Shown one piece after another: positions 53,888 through 62,763 of a DNA stretch of 64,000 bases (position 1 is the stretch's first letter; each line of letters opens with the position of its first letter). The notes beneath the pieces were generated by a model. The model saw only the letters and a program-made list of their open reading frames with translations, was not told the origin of the DNA and did not search any database. A program made the position numbers and the translations under genes. This DNA comes from Jeotgalibaca arthritidis (GTDB lineage: Bacteria > Bacillota > Bacilli > Lactobacillales > Aerococcaceae): NCBI RefSeq assembly GCF_011100465.1, contig NZ_CP049740.1:871857-935856 (forward strand). Reading direction: 5' to 3'.

Positions 53888-55159
53888 ATGATCGAAACCT
53901 TACATACAATGGGACAGCAAGCAAAAACAGCTGCTAACCAACTTCGAAAAACAAAAGCAACTATTAAAAATCAAGCTTTGCTAGCCATGGAGGCAGCACT
54001 TTACAAGCACGAAGCTTTGATAATCAAAGCCAACCAAGACGATATTAATCGCGCCAAAGAAAACGGCCTAACAGCGCCAATGATTGAGCGACTCACTTTA
54101 ACCCCCGACCGGATTAAAGGAATGGCAGATTCCATTCATCAGATTGCACAGTTGGCTGACCCTGTTGGCTATATCGAAGAAATGAAGCTATCGGAAGATG
54201 GGCTTAAAATCGGTAAGCAGCGTGTGCCTCTCGGCGTTATCGGTATTATTTATGAATCACGTCCAAATGTGACGGCAGATGCGGCAGCGCTTTGCTTTAA
54301 GTCGGGGAATGCTGTGATTTTAAGGGGTGGCAAGGAGGCCTTGCAGTCGAATCAAGCGATTTTGGCTGCTCTTCAAGAGGGCTTAGTTTCGGCAGGTCTT
54401 TCGGCAGACACGATTCAGTTGATTACGGATCCGTCTCGTGAATTGGCAGCTGAGTTTATGCGACTAAATCAATACTTGGATTGTTTGATTCCTCGTGGTG
54501 GTGCTGGCTTAATTCAAAATGTGTTGAAGAATGCGACTGTTCCTGTCATTGAGACAGGCGTTGGTAACTGCCACCTTTATATTGATAAGGATGCAGATTT
54601 GAAGATGGCGACACGGATTTTGGTTAATGCGAAAGCAGACCGCCCTTCTGTGTGTAATGCCATTGAAAGTTTAATTGTTCATCAATCTGTAGCTGATAAG
54701 TATTTGCCAGTATTTGCTGAGGCTTTGTCTGCATACCATGTTGAGATTCGTGGCGATGAAAAAACGTGCGCGCTTCTCCCAAATGCGATTGCAGCAACCG
54801 AAGAAGATTACGATACTGAATTTTTAAGTTTCACTTTAGCTGTTAAAGTGGTGGATGATTATGATCAAGCGATTGCGCATATCCAAGCTCATTCGACTGG
54901 GCATTCAGAAGTCATTGTGACCGATAATTATCAAACAGCCCAAGATTTCTTACAAGACATTGATGCTGCTGCAGTTTATGTTAATGCATCATCTCGATTT
55001 ACCGACGGCGGCTGTTTCGGCCTAGGTGGCGAAATTGGAATCAGCACACAGAAATTACACGCGCGCGGACCAATGGGCCTAGAAGCGCTAACCTCTTACA
55101 AATATATTATTTTCGGCGAAGGCCAAATTAGAGGGACAACTGGTAACGAAAGCTGTTAA
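53888..55159 (+). CDS. proA: Gamma-glutamyl phosphate reductase
   Basis: Reduces glutamyl-5-phosphate to the semialdehyde with NADPH. The 423-residue protein has the aldehyde dehydrogenase fold: VPLGVIGIIYESRPNVTADA (near residue 113), GNAVILRGGKEALQSN, the catalytic Cys in KADRPSVCNAIESLIVH near residue 256, and FGLGGEIGISTQKLHARGP near the end. AAGGAGG precedes the ATG. proC is not in the window. Confidence 0.95.
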   Translation: MIETLHTMGQQAKTAANQLRKTKATIKNQALLAMEAALYKHEALIIKANQDDINRAKENGLTAPMIERLTLTPDRIKGMADSIHQIAQLADPVGYIEEMKLSEDGLKIGKQRVPLGVIGIIYESRPNVTADAAALCFKSGNAVILRGGKEALQSNQAILAALQEGLVSAGLSADTIQLITDPSRELAAEFMRLNQYLDCLIPRGGAGLIQNVLKNATVPVIETGVGNCHLYIDKDADLKMATRILVNAKADRPSVCNAIESLIVHQSVADKYLPVFAEALSAYHVEIRGDEKTCALLPNAIAATEEDYDTEFLSFTLAVKVVDDYDQAIAHIQAHSTGHSEVIVTDNYQTAQDFLQDIDAAAVYVNASSRFTDGGCFGLGGEIGISTQKLHARGPMGLEALTSYKYIIFGEGQIRGTTGNESC

Positions 55160-55172
55160 TAGCTGATTATAG

Positions 55173-55211
55173 AGAGGTTCACGTTCATTTTGAGCGTTGA
55201 ACCTCTTTTTT
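55173..55211 (+). terminator. proBA terminator
   Basis: AGAGGTTC...TGAACCTCT stem (loop about 17 nt with inner ACGTTCA/TGAGCGT pairing) followed by T6. Its arms are the same words as the arms of the adjacent 51-bp repeats. Confidence 0.82.
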
Positions 55212-55735
55212 GTGTCTGATTTAAGAGGTTCGAGGAGGTTTTTGGTGTTGAAGCTCTGGATTCTTAGAAAATTAAGAGCTTCAAGATACTTTTCGACACT
55301 GAACCTCTCGATTCTTGGAAAATTAAGAGGTTCAAAGTACTTTTCGATGCTGAACCTCTCCATTATTAGAAAATTAAGAGGTTCAAGACACTTTTAGGCT
55401 CTGAACCTCTCCATTATTGGAAAATTAAGAGGTTCAAAGTACTTTTCGATGCTGAACCTCTCCATTATTAGAAAATTAAGAGCTTCAAGGTACTTTTCCG
55501 TGCTGAACCTCTGCATTATTAGAAAATTAAGAGGTTCAAGATACTTTTAGGCTCTGAACCTCTCGATTCTTGGAAAATTAAGAGGTTCAAAGTACTTTTC
55601 GACTCTGAACCTCTGCATTATTAGAAAATTAAGAGGTTCAAGGTACTTTTAGGCTCTGAACCTCTCCATTATTGGAAAATTAAGAGGTTCAAGCCACTTT
55701 TTAGCGCTGAACCTCTCCACTTTAAACAAATAATG
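55199..55735. repeat. Tandem array of 51-bp hairpin units
   Basis: The word GAACCTCT (or a one-base variant) starts at 55199, 55250, 55301, 55352, 55403, 55454, 55505, 55556, 55607, 55658 and 55709: exactly 51 bp apart for ten intervals. Each unit holds GAACCTCT...AGAGGTTC, an 8-bp inverted repeat around ATTATTRGAAAATTA, then a linker of two types (CAAAGTACTTTTCGATGCT or CAAGRYACTTTTAGGCTCT). Units differ by a few bases. Short ORFs run through parts of it on both strands but are broken by TAA in the second linker type, so it is probably non-coding. Confidence 0.92.
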
Positions 55736-55813
55736 CAACAACTAGCTCTCTTATTTTTCCGCTACAATCAAAATGGTATAATAAAGCTACTATTTTCGAA
55801 AAGAGGACGATTC

Positions 55814-56926
55814 ATGACACAATCTATTGCAATTATCGGTGGCGGCATCGTTGGCTCAACGGCTGCCTACTATCTCAGTCGTTTTGGTCATCAAGTTACT
55901 GTTTATGACGAGGGCACTGGGCAAGCGACTTCTGCGGCGGCAGGTATTATCTGCCCCTGGCTATCTAAACGTCGCAACAAACCTTGGTATCGCTTAGCTG
56001 CAGGCGGCGCTGCTTTTTACCATCAAATGTTAGCCGATTTAAATGCTGACGGACAAGACACCTCATTTTACAAGCAATCAGGTGCCGTCTTACTAAAGAA
56101 AAAGGCAAAAGCAACCCAGGACCAATACCACCTTGGCGTCAGCCGACGACAAGATGCGCCTCAGATTGGCGACTTAACTATTTTGTCAGAAGAAGAATTA
56201 GAACAGCTTTTACCTGGCTTAAAAGAACAAGAACATGCACTCTATGTTGCTGGCGGTGCACGAGTAGATGGCCAGCAACTCGTTGCTACTCTTCTTAACT
56301 ACGTTGTTGAAAATGGTGGCAAACGATTAAATGAGCGCGCTCATTTAATGGCAAACAATATTGTGGAATCAGCTAGTGGACAGCACTCTTTTGACCATAT
56401 TATTTTAGCAACAGGTGCATGGTTGCCGCACATCTTACAGCCACTTGGTTTTGAGGTCGACATTCGTGGGCAAAAAGGACAGCTAGCTGTTTTACAAACA
56501 GCCGATTTAGATAATAGAAATTTGCCTGTTATTATGCCCGAAGGCGAAATTGATATTTTGCCACTTGGTAATGGCCGTGTTTTCGTAGGAGCTAGCCATG
56601 AAAATGACCTGGGCTATGACTTAACCAAAGACGATACCATTATCCAAAGCATGATTCAAAATGGACAAGCGTTATTTGATGACTTGAAAGATGCTGAATT
56701 AATAGAAGTAAAAGTTGGTACCCGCGCCTATACCTCCGATTTCAGTCCATTTTTTGGTTATCTGCCAACTAGTGAGACCATATTAACAGCCAGTGGTCTT
56801 GGTTCATCTGGTTTAACAACTGGGCCGTTAATCGGTTACCAATTGGCGCTTTTAGCAAGCGGCCAGGAAGCTAGCTTGCCGCTAGATGATTATTCGCCGG
56901 CACCTTATATAAAGCTAATGGGATAA
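55814..56926 (+). CDS. FAD-dependent amino acid oxidase/dehydrogenase (DadA-like)
   Basis: A 370-residue flavoprotein of the DAO family. The FAD-binding motif SIAIIGGGIVGSTAAYYLSR (residues 4-23) is followed by GTGQATSAAAGIICPWLSKR, a mid-chain ILATGAWLPHIL and a C-terminal GLGSSGLTTGPLIGYQLALL. Likely substrates are D-amino acids, glycine or sarcosine. The ATG at 55814 has AGAGGA 6 nt upstream; the longer frame from 55733 starts inside the repeat region. A TATAAT -10 lies near 55779. Confidence 0.87.
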   Translation: MTQSIAIIGGGIVGSTAAYYLSRFGHQVTVYDEGTGQATSAAAGIICPWLSKRRNKPWYRLAAGGAAFYHQMLADLNADGQDTSFYKQSGAVLLKKKAKATQDQYHLGVSRRQDAPQIGDLTILSEEELEQLLPGLKEQEHALYVAGGARVDGQQLVATLLNYVVENGGKRLNERAHLMANNIVESASGQHSFDHIILATGAWLPHILQPLGFEVDIRGQKGQLAVLQTADLDNRNLPVIMPEGEIDILPLGNGRVFVGASHENDLGYDLTKDDTIIQSMIQNGQALFDDLKDAELIEVKVGTRAYTSDFSPFFGYLPTSETILTASGLGSSGLTTGPLIGYQLALLASGQEASLPLDDYSPAPYIKLMG

Positions 56927-57005
56927 TTTATTTTTTTCCTACCTTTTCCTTTGCTTGTTGATAGGTTCATTGTCTATAATGAAGATAATTATAGGAGGTG
57001 AAAAA

Positions 57006-57422
57006 ATGATTAAAGAATTTAAAGAGTTTATTATGCGTGGTAATGTTCTTGATTTGGCTGTAGGGGTTATTATTGGGGCTGCCTTCTCAGCAATTGTGAA
57101 TTCACTTGTTGAAGATTTGATTTCTCCGATTATTGTATCATTGACTTCTCAAGCAGCAATCGAGGACCTATCCGTGAAGATCGGAACAGCGACATTACGA
57201 TACGGAAACTTCCTACAAGCTATTATTGATTTCCTTATTATTGCACTAGTGCTATTCCTTATCATCAAAGCTGCTAACAAATTCAAACGTCAAAATCCAG
57301 AAATGGATGTTGAAGAAGTTGAGATTCCTGCAGCTGAACTATATCTAAAAGATATCCGTGACTTACTTGCAGCAGAAAAAGTTGAAACAGTTGGGACTGT
57401 AGACGAAGATCAGTTAATATAA
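57006..57422 (+). CDS. mscL: Large-conductance mechanosensitive channel
   Basis: A 138-residue pentameric channel that opens under membrane tension and protects against hypo-osmotic shock. Seen: MIKEFKEFIMRGNVLDLAVG (residues 1-20), then VIIGAAFSAIVNSLVEDLIS (gate helix) and the second helix FLQAIIDFLIIALVLFLIIK. GGAGG stands 7-8 nt before the ATG at 57006; the frame's earlier ATGs are not used. A strong terminator follows. Confidence 0.95.
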   Translation: MIKEFKEFIMRGNVLDLAVGVIIGAAFSAIVNSLVEDLISPIIVSLTSQAAIEDLSVKIGTATLRYGNFLQAIIDFLIIALVLFLIIKAANKFKRQNPEMDVEEVEIPAAELYLKDIRDLLAAEKVETVGTVDEDQLI

Positions 57423-57445
57423 TCATTAAAACATCCAAGCCCTAT

Positions 57446-57487
57446 GAACTGCCCCCTGTCAAGTAGACAGGGGGCAGTTCACTTTTT
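57446..57487 (+). terminator. mscL terminator
   Basis: GAACTGCCCCCTGTC / GACAGGGGGCAGTTC, 15-bp GC-rich stem with a 5-nt loop, then a T run. Confidence 0.9.
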
Positions 57488-57626
57488 CACCGAGAGGATT
57501 TTTTAAAACGGCGCGACCTTGGTTCAAGTCTGTAAAATGTAAGCCGTCTTTACTGATACTAAAATAAACTTGTTCACTATCCGGTTGTTCACCAATAAAA
57601 TGTGCAAATAGGTATGCTGTCATCAT
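57459..57626 (-). pseudogene. Glycosidase (GH43-like) N-terminal remnant
   Basis: A 55-codon ORF from ATG 57626 (AGAGGA upstream). It reads MMTAYLFAHFIGEQPDSEQV and continues YFSISKDGLHFTDLNQG then NPLGEK, which is the opening of family 43-like arabinosidase/xylosidase proteins. At GEKV the match ends and the frame runs into the mscL terminator. The rest of the gene has been deleted, perhaps by a rearrangement joined at that terminator. Confidence 0.65.
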
Positions 57627-57788
57627 TATCCTCTTTCTATTCTCATTATCCGATGATACTTACCTTTATTGTAAACGGATTCTTTTAAAATGGTATCAGT
57701 TATTGAACATTCTTCTATAAGATTTTGAAACAATTGGCTGGTGCTTGTAAGACCATAAGAAAAGCGGACAAGTCCGCCTTGGCCTATG

Positions 57789-57812
57789 AAAAAAGGACTG
57801 AGCAATGGCTCA
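57789..57812 (-). terminator. Terminator of YdcF-like gene
   Basis: TGAGCCATTGCTCA hairpin and GTCCTTTTTT on the minus strand, 5 bases after the stop at 57817. A second hairpin GCGGAC/GTCCGC with T4 lies about 30 bp further down. Confidence 0.7.
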
Positions 57813-57816
57813 ACCC

Positions 57817-58653
57817 CTAGAAAACACATAAAAATATCCCAAACAAAAAACCAGCTACAACCGCATGATAGTAGCGGTAAATCAATAATAAGGCGATGTA
57901 CTCTCTGCCAACTGAATAAGGAAATTGCATCCATGGTGTTGGTGCGCCAATACCATCAGCCGCAATGCCAGCCTGGCGAGCATAGAGTTGACTACGAGGA
58001 ACATGAAAATCATTAGTCACAAATAAGCCATTTTTGCCAATTTGGTAGCGATCAATCATTCGACTACTAAAAAGAAAATTTTGGTGGGTATTGATGGAAT
58101 CTTTTTCTAACAAGATGTCGTCAGATGGTATACCCTTGGCCATCAAATAATCTCGCATGACCTCTGCCTCAGAACAAGGTGCAGTAGGCCCCCTGCCACC
58201 ACTCACAATCAGTTTAGCGGGTTTTTTATGCTGACTTTTTTGCTTATTGTAAAAAGTTAAGGCCTTATCCAAGCGGTATTGGAGAACTAAGCTCACAGTG
58301 CCATCTGGCAAGACGCCGGTTCCTAATATTAGCAAATAATCTTGGTTTAAAGAAACTGGGCGCCATTGGAGCATAAAGACATATAGAACAAATAATCCAA
58401 ATGATAGCATCAAATACAGTAATAAATAAACTAACCCTTTCTCCAACAATACAAGTGGATAAGGATTACCCCTCATCTTATTCCATATAACGAGTCCTGC
58501 TAAGCCAGCCAATAAGCTACTCAGCACTGCTAGTGCCATGTATTTTCGTGACCAACCTCTTTTAATAATACGATTGACACCATGGGTTGCAGCAAACAAG
58601 CTTAAGGTAAGCAAGACATAAGGTGAGATGGTATGAAGCCCGTTTAAATTCAT
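57817..58653 (-). CDS. YdcF/DUF218 family membrane protein
   Basis: A 278-residue protein with four N-terminal membrane helices (about residues 10-110) and a C-terminal DUF218 domain. The domain shows LLILGTGVLPDG, LIVSGGRGPTAPCSEAEVMR, LLEKDSINTHQNFLFS and LFVTNDFHVPRSQLYARQAG, the standard set of YdcF/SanA motifs. These proteins are linked to envelope or vancomycin tolerance in other bacteria but lack a proven reaction. It is the last gene of the run beginning with yaaL. Confidence 0.85.
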   Translation of the reverse strand: MNLNGLHTISPYVLLTLSLFAATHGVNRIIKRGWSRKYMALAVLSSLLAGLAGLVIWNKMRGNPYPLVLLEKGLVYLLLYLMLSFGLFVLYVFMLQWRPVSLNQDYLLILGTGVLPDGTVSLVLQYRLDKALTFYNKQKSQHKKPAKLIVSGGRGPTAPCSEAEVMRDYLMAKGIPSDDILLEKDSINTHQNFLFSSRMIDRYQIGKNGLFVTNDFHVPRSQLYARQAGIAADGIGAPTPWMQFPYSVGREYIALLLIYRYYHAVVAGFLFGIFLCVF

Positions 58654-58667
58654 CCGATCTCCCCCTT

Positions 58668-59540
58668 TTAAATCTGGTGGTAAGCTTGGTAAACCTCTTG
58701 TTTTTTAATATTACGTTGCTTAGCAACTTGTTTAATGGCATCTTTCGACGACAATTGTTCTGCTGCCATTACTTCTTCAACATGTTCTTTTAAGTCTTCT
58801 GGAAAATCAACTACTTCGGCAACTTCCTCAGCGTCCGGGTTGCCTCCAACCATCAGACAAATTTCGCCTTTAACGACGTTTTGGTCTAGCCATTCGAGGA
58901 CTTGTCCTGCTGTTCCACGAATAAATTCTTCGTAACGTTTCGTTAATTCACGACAAATAACAATCTGTCTATCCGTTCCTAATTCGGCGGCTAGATTTTC
59001 AACAGTTTCTTTCAAGCGATAAGGTGATTCGTAAAAAATCATCGTTTCTTGCTTGTTCTTCAATAATTGCCATTGTTGACGTTGGTCTTTTTTCTTACGT
59101 TTTAAAAAGCCAATAAAGGTAAACGGCTGTGGTGATAAACCGGATGCAATTAGAGCTGTAATCCCTGCGTTGGCACCTGGTAGTGGGACAACAGGAATAG
59201 CCGCTTCGATACAGGCAAGGACCAATTCATGTCCTGGGTCACTAATGGATGGCATGCCGGCATCACTAACTTGAGCGATGGAATCGCCTGCATGTAAGAG
59301 CGTGATTAGATGCGGAATGCGTTCTTTCGTATTATGTTCATGGAAACTAAGTTGCTGGGTGTCGATGTCAAAATGGGTCAATAGCTTTCTCGTGTTGCGT
59401 GTATCCTCTGAAGCAATCCAATTCACTTCTTTTAATACTTCAACCGCGCGAAAGGTCATATCACCCAAATTACCAATCGGTGTTGGGACCAGATAAAGGG
59501 TTCCAGTTGGGTGTGTTTCATAACTTTTCTGTGTTTCCAT
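58668..59540 (-). CDS. rsmI: 16S rRNA (cytidine1402-2'-O)-methyltransferase
   Basis: A 290-residue SAM-dependent enzyme that methylates C1402 in the ribosomal decoding site. The tetrapyrrole-methylase fold opens GTLYLVPTPIGNLGDMTFRA (residues 13-32), with ASEDTRNTRKLL, QVSDAGMPSISDPGHELVLA and LPGANAGITALIASGL. A C-terminal helical tail (SSKDAIKQVAKQRNIKKQEV) is typical of the Firmicutes form. Its start overlaps the GIY-YIG gene by 23 bp. Confidence 0.95.
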   Translation of the reverse strand: METQKSYETHPTGTLYLVPTPIGNLGDMTFRAVEVLKEVNWIASEDTRNTRKLLTHFDIDTQQLSFHEHNTKERIPHLITLLHAGDSIAQVSDAGMPSISDPGHELVLACIEAAIPVVPLPGANAGITALIASGLSPQPFTFIGFLKRKKKDQRQQWQLLKNKQETMIFYESPYRLKETVENLAAELGTDRQIVICRELTKRYEEFIRGTAGQVLEWLDQNVVKGEICLMVGGNPDAEEVAEVVDFPEDLKEHVEEVMAAEQLSSKDAIKQVAKQRNIKKQEVYQAYHQI

Positions 59541-59799
59541 TTCTTCCCACCTTCTCTTCCTTTTGTTTGCGTGTTAGTTTTTTAAAGGCTGCTTCTGCCT
59601 TTGTGGCTTCGCTGCGCGTGGCAAAGTCTTCATGGTAAATCATATTGACTGGTCGTCTACTCTTTGTGTATTTACAGCCGATACCGGCGTTATGTTCTTT
59701 TTCCCGGCGAAGTAAATCTGTTGTATAACCGGCATAAAAAGACTGGTCACGGCATTCTAAAACATAAAAGTAGTGACGGCTCTCTTCTTTATTCGCCAA
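59518..59799 (-). CDS. GIY-YIG domain protein (YazA-like)
   Basis: A 93-residue single-domain UvrC-type GIY-YIG protein. HYFYVLECRDQSFYAGYTTD (residues 9-28) holds the two motif strands with Y-x-G-Y/Y; EKEHNAGIGCKYTKSRRPV and EAAFKKLTRKQKEEKVG follow. Members are structure-specific nucleases in some cases; the role of YazA is not known. Both ends overlap neighbours. Confidence 0.9.
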   Translation of the reverse strand: MANKEESRHYFYVLECRDQSFYAGYTTDLLRREKEHNAGIGCKYTKSRRPVNMIYHEDFATRSEATKAEAAFKKLTRKQKEEKVGRNGNTEKL

Positions 59800-60559
59800 A
59801 CAAAATCGCCTTCACTTCTGTTGAATAATCGCCCGTCTCATCATGAACATAAAATGGTGGTAGTATCTTCAAGCCATCTGGTTTCCCGTCTTTAATCGCT
59901 TCAATTAAGATCATATTAGCGTCTTTATTTGTCTTTGGATAAATAAATTGCAGGCGTTTAGGTGCTAAACGGTTCGCTCGCATCGTATCTAAAATCTCCA
60001 ATAAGCGGTCTGGTCGATGAACAAAATAGGCTTTACCATTCATCTTCAATAAGTGGCTTGTTTTTTTCATTAGTTGGTCTAAATTCAGCTTCACTTCGTG
60101 GCGCGCAATGGTGTAGGCTGAATGGGTATTTTTCGTACTCGATGGGATGTCCTTAAAATAAGGAGGATTACAACTAATCACATCCACTGAGTCAGCTGGA
60201 ATGTGGTCAGTAATATTATTAATATCGGCGTGTACGAAAGAGACACGCTCTTCCAATTCATTTAATTGAACAGTACGTCTAGCCATATCGATTAAACGGT
60301 CTTGAATTTCAACTCCAATAATGGGATTTTTAGTCTTTCCGGTTAATAAAAAAGCTACCGCACCATTTCCCGAGCAAAAATCAACAATTTTTGCCTGACG
60401 GGTTTTAGGTACGGAAGCAAAGTTCGCTAGTAATACCGCATCCAAAGAAAAGGAAAAAACGGATGGACTTTGGATAATCTGAATATTTTCCTTTTTAAGT
60501 AGATCCAATCGTTCGTCCGCTTTTAATAATACTGGTTTCTTTTGATTTGATTCACTCAA
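59789..60559 (-). CDS. tRNA1(Val) adenine37-N6-methyltransferase (TrmN6/YabB)
   Basis: A 256-residue SAM methyltransferase. FSFSLDAVLLANFA, VDFCSGNGAVAFLLTGK (SAM site) and ISCNPPYFKD (NPPY, typical of base N6-methylation) are visible. GGGAG stands 8 nt before a TTG at 60559 that overlaps the yabA stop (TTGA), so that start is preferred over an upstream ATG at 60607 lying inside yabA. Confidence 0.9.
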   Translation of the reverse strand: MSESNQKKPVLLKADERLDLLKKENIQIIQSPSVFSFSLDAVLLANFASVPKTRQAKIVDFCSGNGAVAFLLTGKTKNPIIGVEIQDRLIDMARRTVQLNELEERVSFVHADINNITDHIPADSVDVISCNPPYFKDIPSSTKNTHSAYTIARHEVKLNLDQLMKKTSHLLKMNGKAYFVHRPDRLLEILDTMRANRLAPKRLQFIYPKTNKDANMILIEAIKDGKPDGLKILPPFYVHDETGDYSTEVKAILFGE

Positions 60560-60909
60560 TGACGTTGCTCCCGTTCTCCGTAGATGACATCCAAACAGAA
60601 TACGCATGATTCATCATCCATGCGTCGGCTGCCGTAATAGACATTACAGACGTGGAAGCCATCTTCATATAATTTTTGCAGATTCAATCGTGATTTAGAC
60701 ATTTCCGGTTCAATGGTAGCTGCGTTTTCTTCCATTTGTTTGGTTAAGAAATCGACACGATCCCGTAAATGCTGATTTTCAATCTGCAAGGTTGTATTTT
60801 CTTCGATTAGCTGATTTAATTTCGCCTGAATATCAATAATGTCTTCTCCAACTGCTGAGACGCGACTCTCCATCCGGTGAAACTGATCAAACAAGGCTCG
60901 TTTATCCAT
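60556..60909 (-). CDS. yabA: Replication initiation control protein YabA
   Basis: A 117-residue negative regulator of DnaA that bridges DnaA and the DnaN clamp. An N-terminal coiled coil (DIQAKLNQLIEENTTLQIEN) drives tetramer formation; the C-terminal zinc domain has FHVCNVYYGSRRMDDESCVF with the His-x-Cys and Cys-x-x-Cys ligands. MDKRALFDQF aligns with the Bacillus start, so the ATG at 60909 is chosen over the GTG at 60918. Confidence 0.93.
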   Translation of the reverse strand: MDKRALFDQFHRMESRVSAVGEDIIDIQAKLNQLIEENTTLQIENQHLRDRVDFLTKQMEENAATIEPEMSKSRLNLQKLYEDGFHVCNVYYGSRRMDDESCVFCLDVIYGEREQRH

Positions 60910-60951
60910 TTTACTCACTCACATTTTTCGTTTTCTTCTTAGCTACTATAA

Positions 60952-61758
60952 CTATACTAATTCGCCTTTTAACTCTTCCCAAGTGTAATCGGCTGTTTTC
61001 TTATTTTTAAAAAAGCGAACGGTCACAACTTGAGATAGAATATTAAGAGCTATCACTTTGCCACGACCTTCTGGTGTTTCAATTTCTTGTCCATAATCAG
61101 GCATGCTACGTTTTAATTCTTCATAGGTATCATTTTCAAAATTCAAGCAACACATTAAACGACCACAGATACCTGAAATCTTAGTGGTATTTAATGATAA
61201 GCCTTGATCTTTAGCCATTTTAATGGATACTGGTGAGAAATCGCCTAAGAATGTTGAACAACAAAGGGGACGTCCACATGGACCTATACCGCCTAATAGC
61301 TTAGCTTCGTCACGAGAACCAATCTGACGCAATTCAATCCGTGTTTTAAAAACGGCTGCTAACTCGCGAACGAGAACACGGAAATCAACACGGCCAGGTG
61401 CGCTAAATAAAAAGATTAGTTTTTGACGGTCAAAGGCATATTGTGCTTTAATCAGTTTCATATCTAACTGATGTTCACGCGCACGTTCCTTGGCTATGCG
61501 AAGGGCTGTGTTGGCATCATCTTTATTCTTAGCTTCCCACTCTAAATCATCGGTCGTTGCACGACGGATAATCGCTTGACTGGGATAGGCTGTATCTTTT
61601 TGATGACAACGTTTTGATGCAATGACAACTTTGGCTATTTCCAAAGTTTCACCGTACTGGACGACTACTTTATCATTCACGGCATAGGTTTCATTGCCTG
61701 TTTCATAATAATGGATGGTTCCATTGGTAATAAACCTAAGCCCCATAACTTCCTTCAT
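60952..61758 (-). CDS. ricT: PSP1-domain protein RicT (YaaT)
   Basis: A 268-residue PSP1 protein. The central cysteines in GIGPCGRPLCCSTFLGDFSP and ISGICGRLMCCLNFENDTYE bind an iron-sulfur cluster in the Bacillus RicAFT complex, which guides RNase Y cleavage. Whether RicA (YmcA) and RicF (YlbF) are present elsewhere cannot be seen. It lies between holB and yabA exactly as in Bacillus. Confidence 0.93.
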   Translation of the reverse strand: MKEVMGLRFITNGTIHYYETGNETYAVNDKVVVQYGETLEIAKVVIASKRCHQKDTAYPSQAIIRRATTDDLEWEAKNKDDANTALRIAKERAREHQLDMKLIKAQYAFDRQKLIFLFSAPGRVDFRVLVRELAAVFKTRIELRQIGSRDEAKLLGGIGPCGRPLCCSTFLGDFSPVSIKMAKDQGLSLNTTKISGICGRLMCCLNFENDTYEELKRSMPDYGQEIETPEGRGKVIALNILSQVVTVRFFKNKKTADYTWEELKGELV

Positions 61759-61773
61759 GATTTTGCGCTCCTT

Positions 61774-62763
61774 TTAGCGACGTGATGTTTGAATCACGAT
61801 ACTCTCTAATAATCCTTGAACTTGAACATTGGCATTTATTGCTTGCTTAGCTTCTAAAATACTCTCAATTGCCAAAATAATCGCTTGACTGCCTCTTAAC
61901 TGGCGGCCAACCATCTGATAATCCTCTAATCGATTGGCATGGACAATATCAGCTTGGTTGCCAAAGCTAGCATACAATAGATCACGATAATGAAACAAGA
62001 GCAAGTCCAAGAAAAATAAACTATGGCTTTTTTCTTTTAAGGCATCCATCACATGGGTTTGCACATAGATAAATGCCATATCATCGCCAGTTGCTAACAA
62101 TTTAAACCACTGCCAACTCAACTCACGCAGTAAATGAAAGTGTTCATCAGCTGCTAAAGCTTTAGCTTCCTCACTATCATTAGTAATAACTGCTAAAACA
62201 TCCGCATCCGTTTGGTTTAAACCTTCAGCTAAGAGCAATGCCGTCATCATTTGCCGTTTCAATGGCTGAAAATGAATAATCTGACAGCGTGACCGAATAG
62301 TGGGCAACATATTTTCTTTTACAGTGGTTAATAAAAATAAATAAGTGTCTTTACCCGGTTCTTCTAGAAAGGTCAGCAAGCTATTGGCTGCACTGACCGT
62401 CATTTTTTCGGCATCATCAATGATATAAACTTTCTTATTGCTTTCAACTGCACTCTTTGAAAATTCAGCCTTTAGATGGCGTATCTGATCGACCTTAATA
62501 GATTGGCCGTCTGGCTCCAACTCAATCAAGTCGGGCAAGTTGCCTTCCTTCAATCGTTGGCAGTTTCGACAACTTAAACACGCTTCGCCATTTGTTGGCT
62601 GTTCACAGAAAATACAGCCGGCAATCCATAGGGCTAGCTCTTTCTTGCCTGTTCCTCTTGTCCCTTCAAACAAATAGGCATGACCTAAGCGTTTATTTCG
62701 GATCGAGCGGGAAAAAAGCGCCATCAGCTCTGGCTGCTTTTGTTTAATGGCCATCTCGCTCAT
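61774..62763 (-). CDS. holB: DNA polymerase III delta-prime subunit
   Basis: A 329-residue clamp-loader subunit. GHAYLFEGTRGTGKKELALW (Walker A-like, residues 27-46), zinc cysteines in GCIFCEQPTNGEACLSCRNC, KVYIIDDAEKMTVSAANSLL (near residues 105-124) and LLTTVKENMLPTIRSRCQII are all characteristic. Its start overlaps the darA stop. The Bacillus gene yaaR, which lies between yaaQ and holB, is absent here. Confidence 0.94.
   Translation of the reverse strand: MSEMAIKQKQPELMALFSRSIRNKRLGHAYLFEGTRGTGKKELALWIAGCIFCEQPTNGEACLSCRNCQRLKEGNLPDLIELEPDGQSIKVDQIRHLKAEFSKSAVESNKKVYIIDDAEKMTVSAANSLLTFLEEPGKDTYLFLLTTVKENMLPTIRSRCQIIHFQPLKRQMMTALLLAEGLNQTDADVLAVITNDSEEAKALAADEHFHLLRELSWQWFKLLATGDDMAFIYVQTHVMDALKEKSHSLFFLDLLLFHYRDLLYASFGNQADIVHANRLEDYQMVGRQLRGSQAIILAIESILEAKQAINANVQVQGLLESIVIQTSRR

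Noticed and set aside
55088-55397. ORFs through the 51-bp repeats that would encode 17-residue repeats
   Set aside because: They exist only because the unit is a multiple of three. The second linker type puts TAA in frame, and there is no ribosome binding site.
55199-55735. CRISPR array
   Set aside because: The units are nearly identical over all 51 bp, so there are no unique spacers, and no cas genes are nearby.
57626-57934. 102-codon minus-strand ORF between mscL and the YdcF-like gene
   Set aside because: It overlaps the YdcF-like gene in another frame and spans two terminators. No family match is visible.
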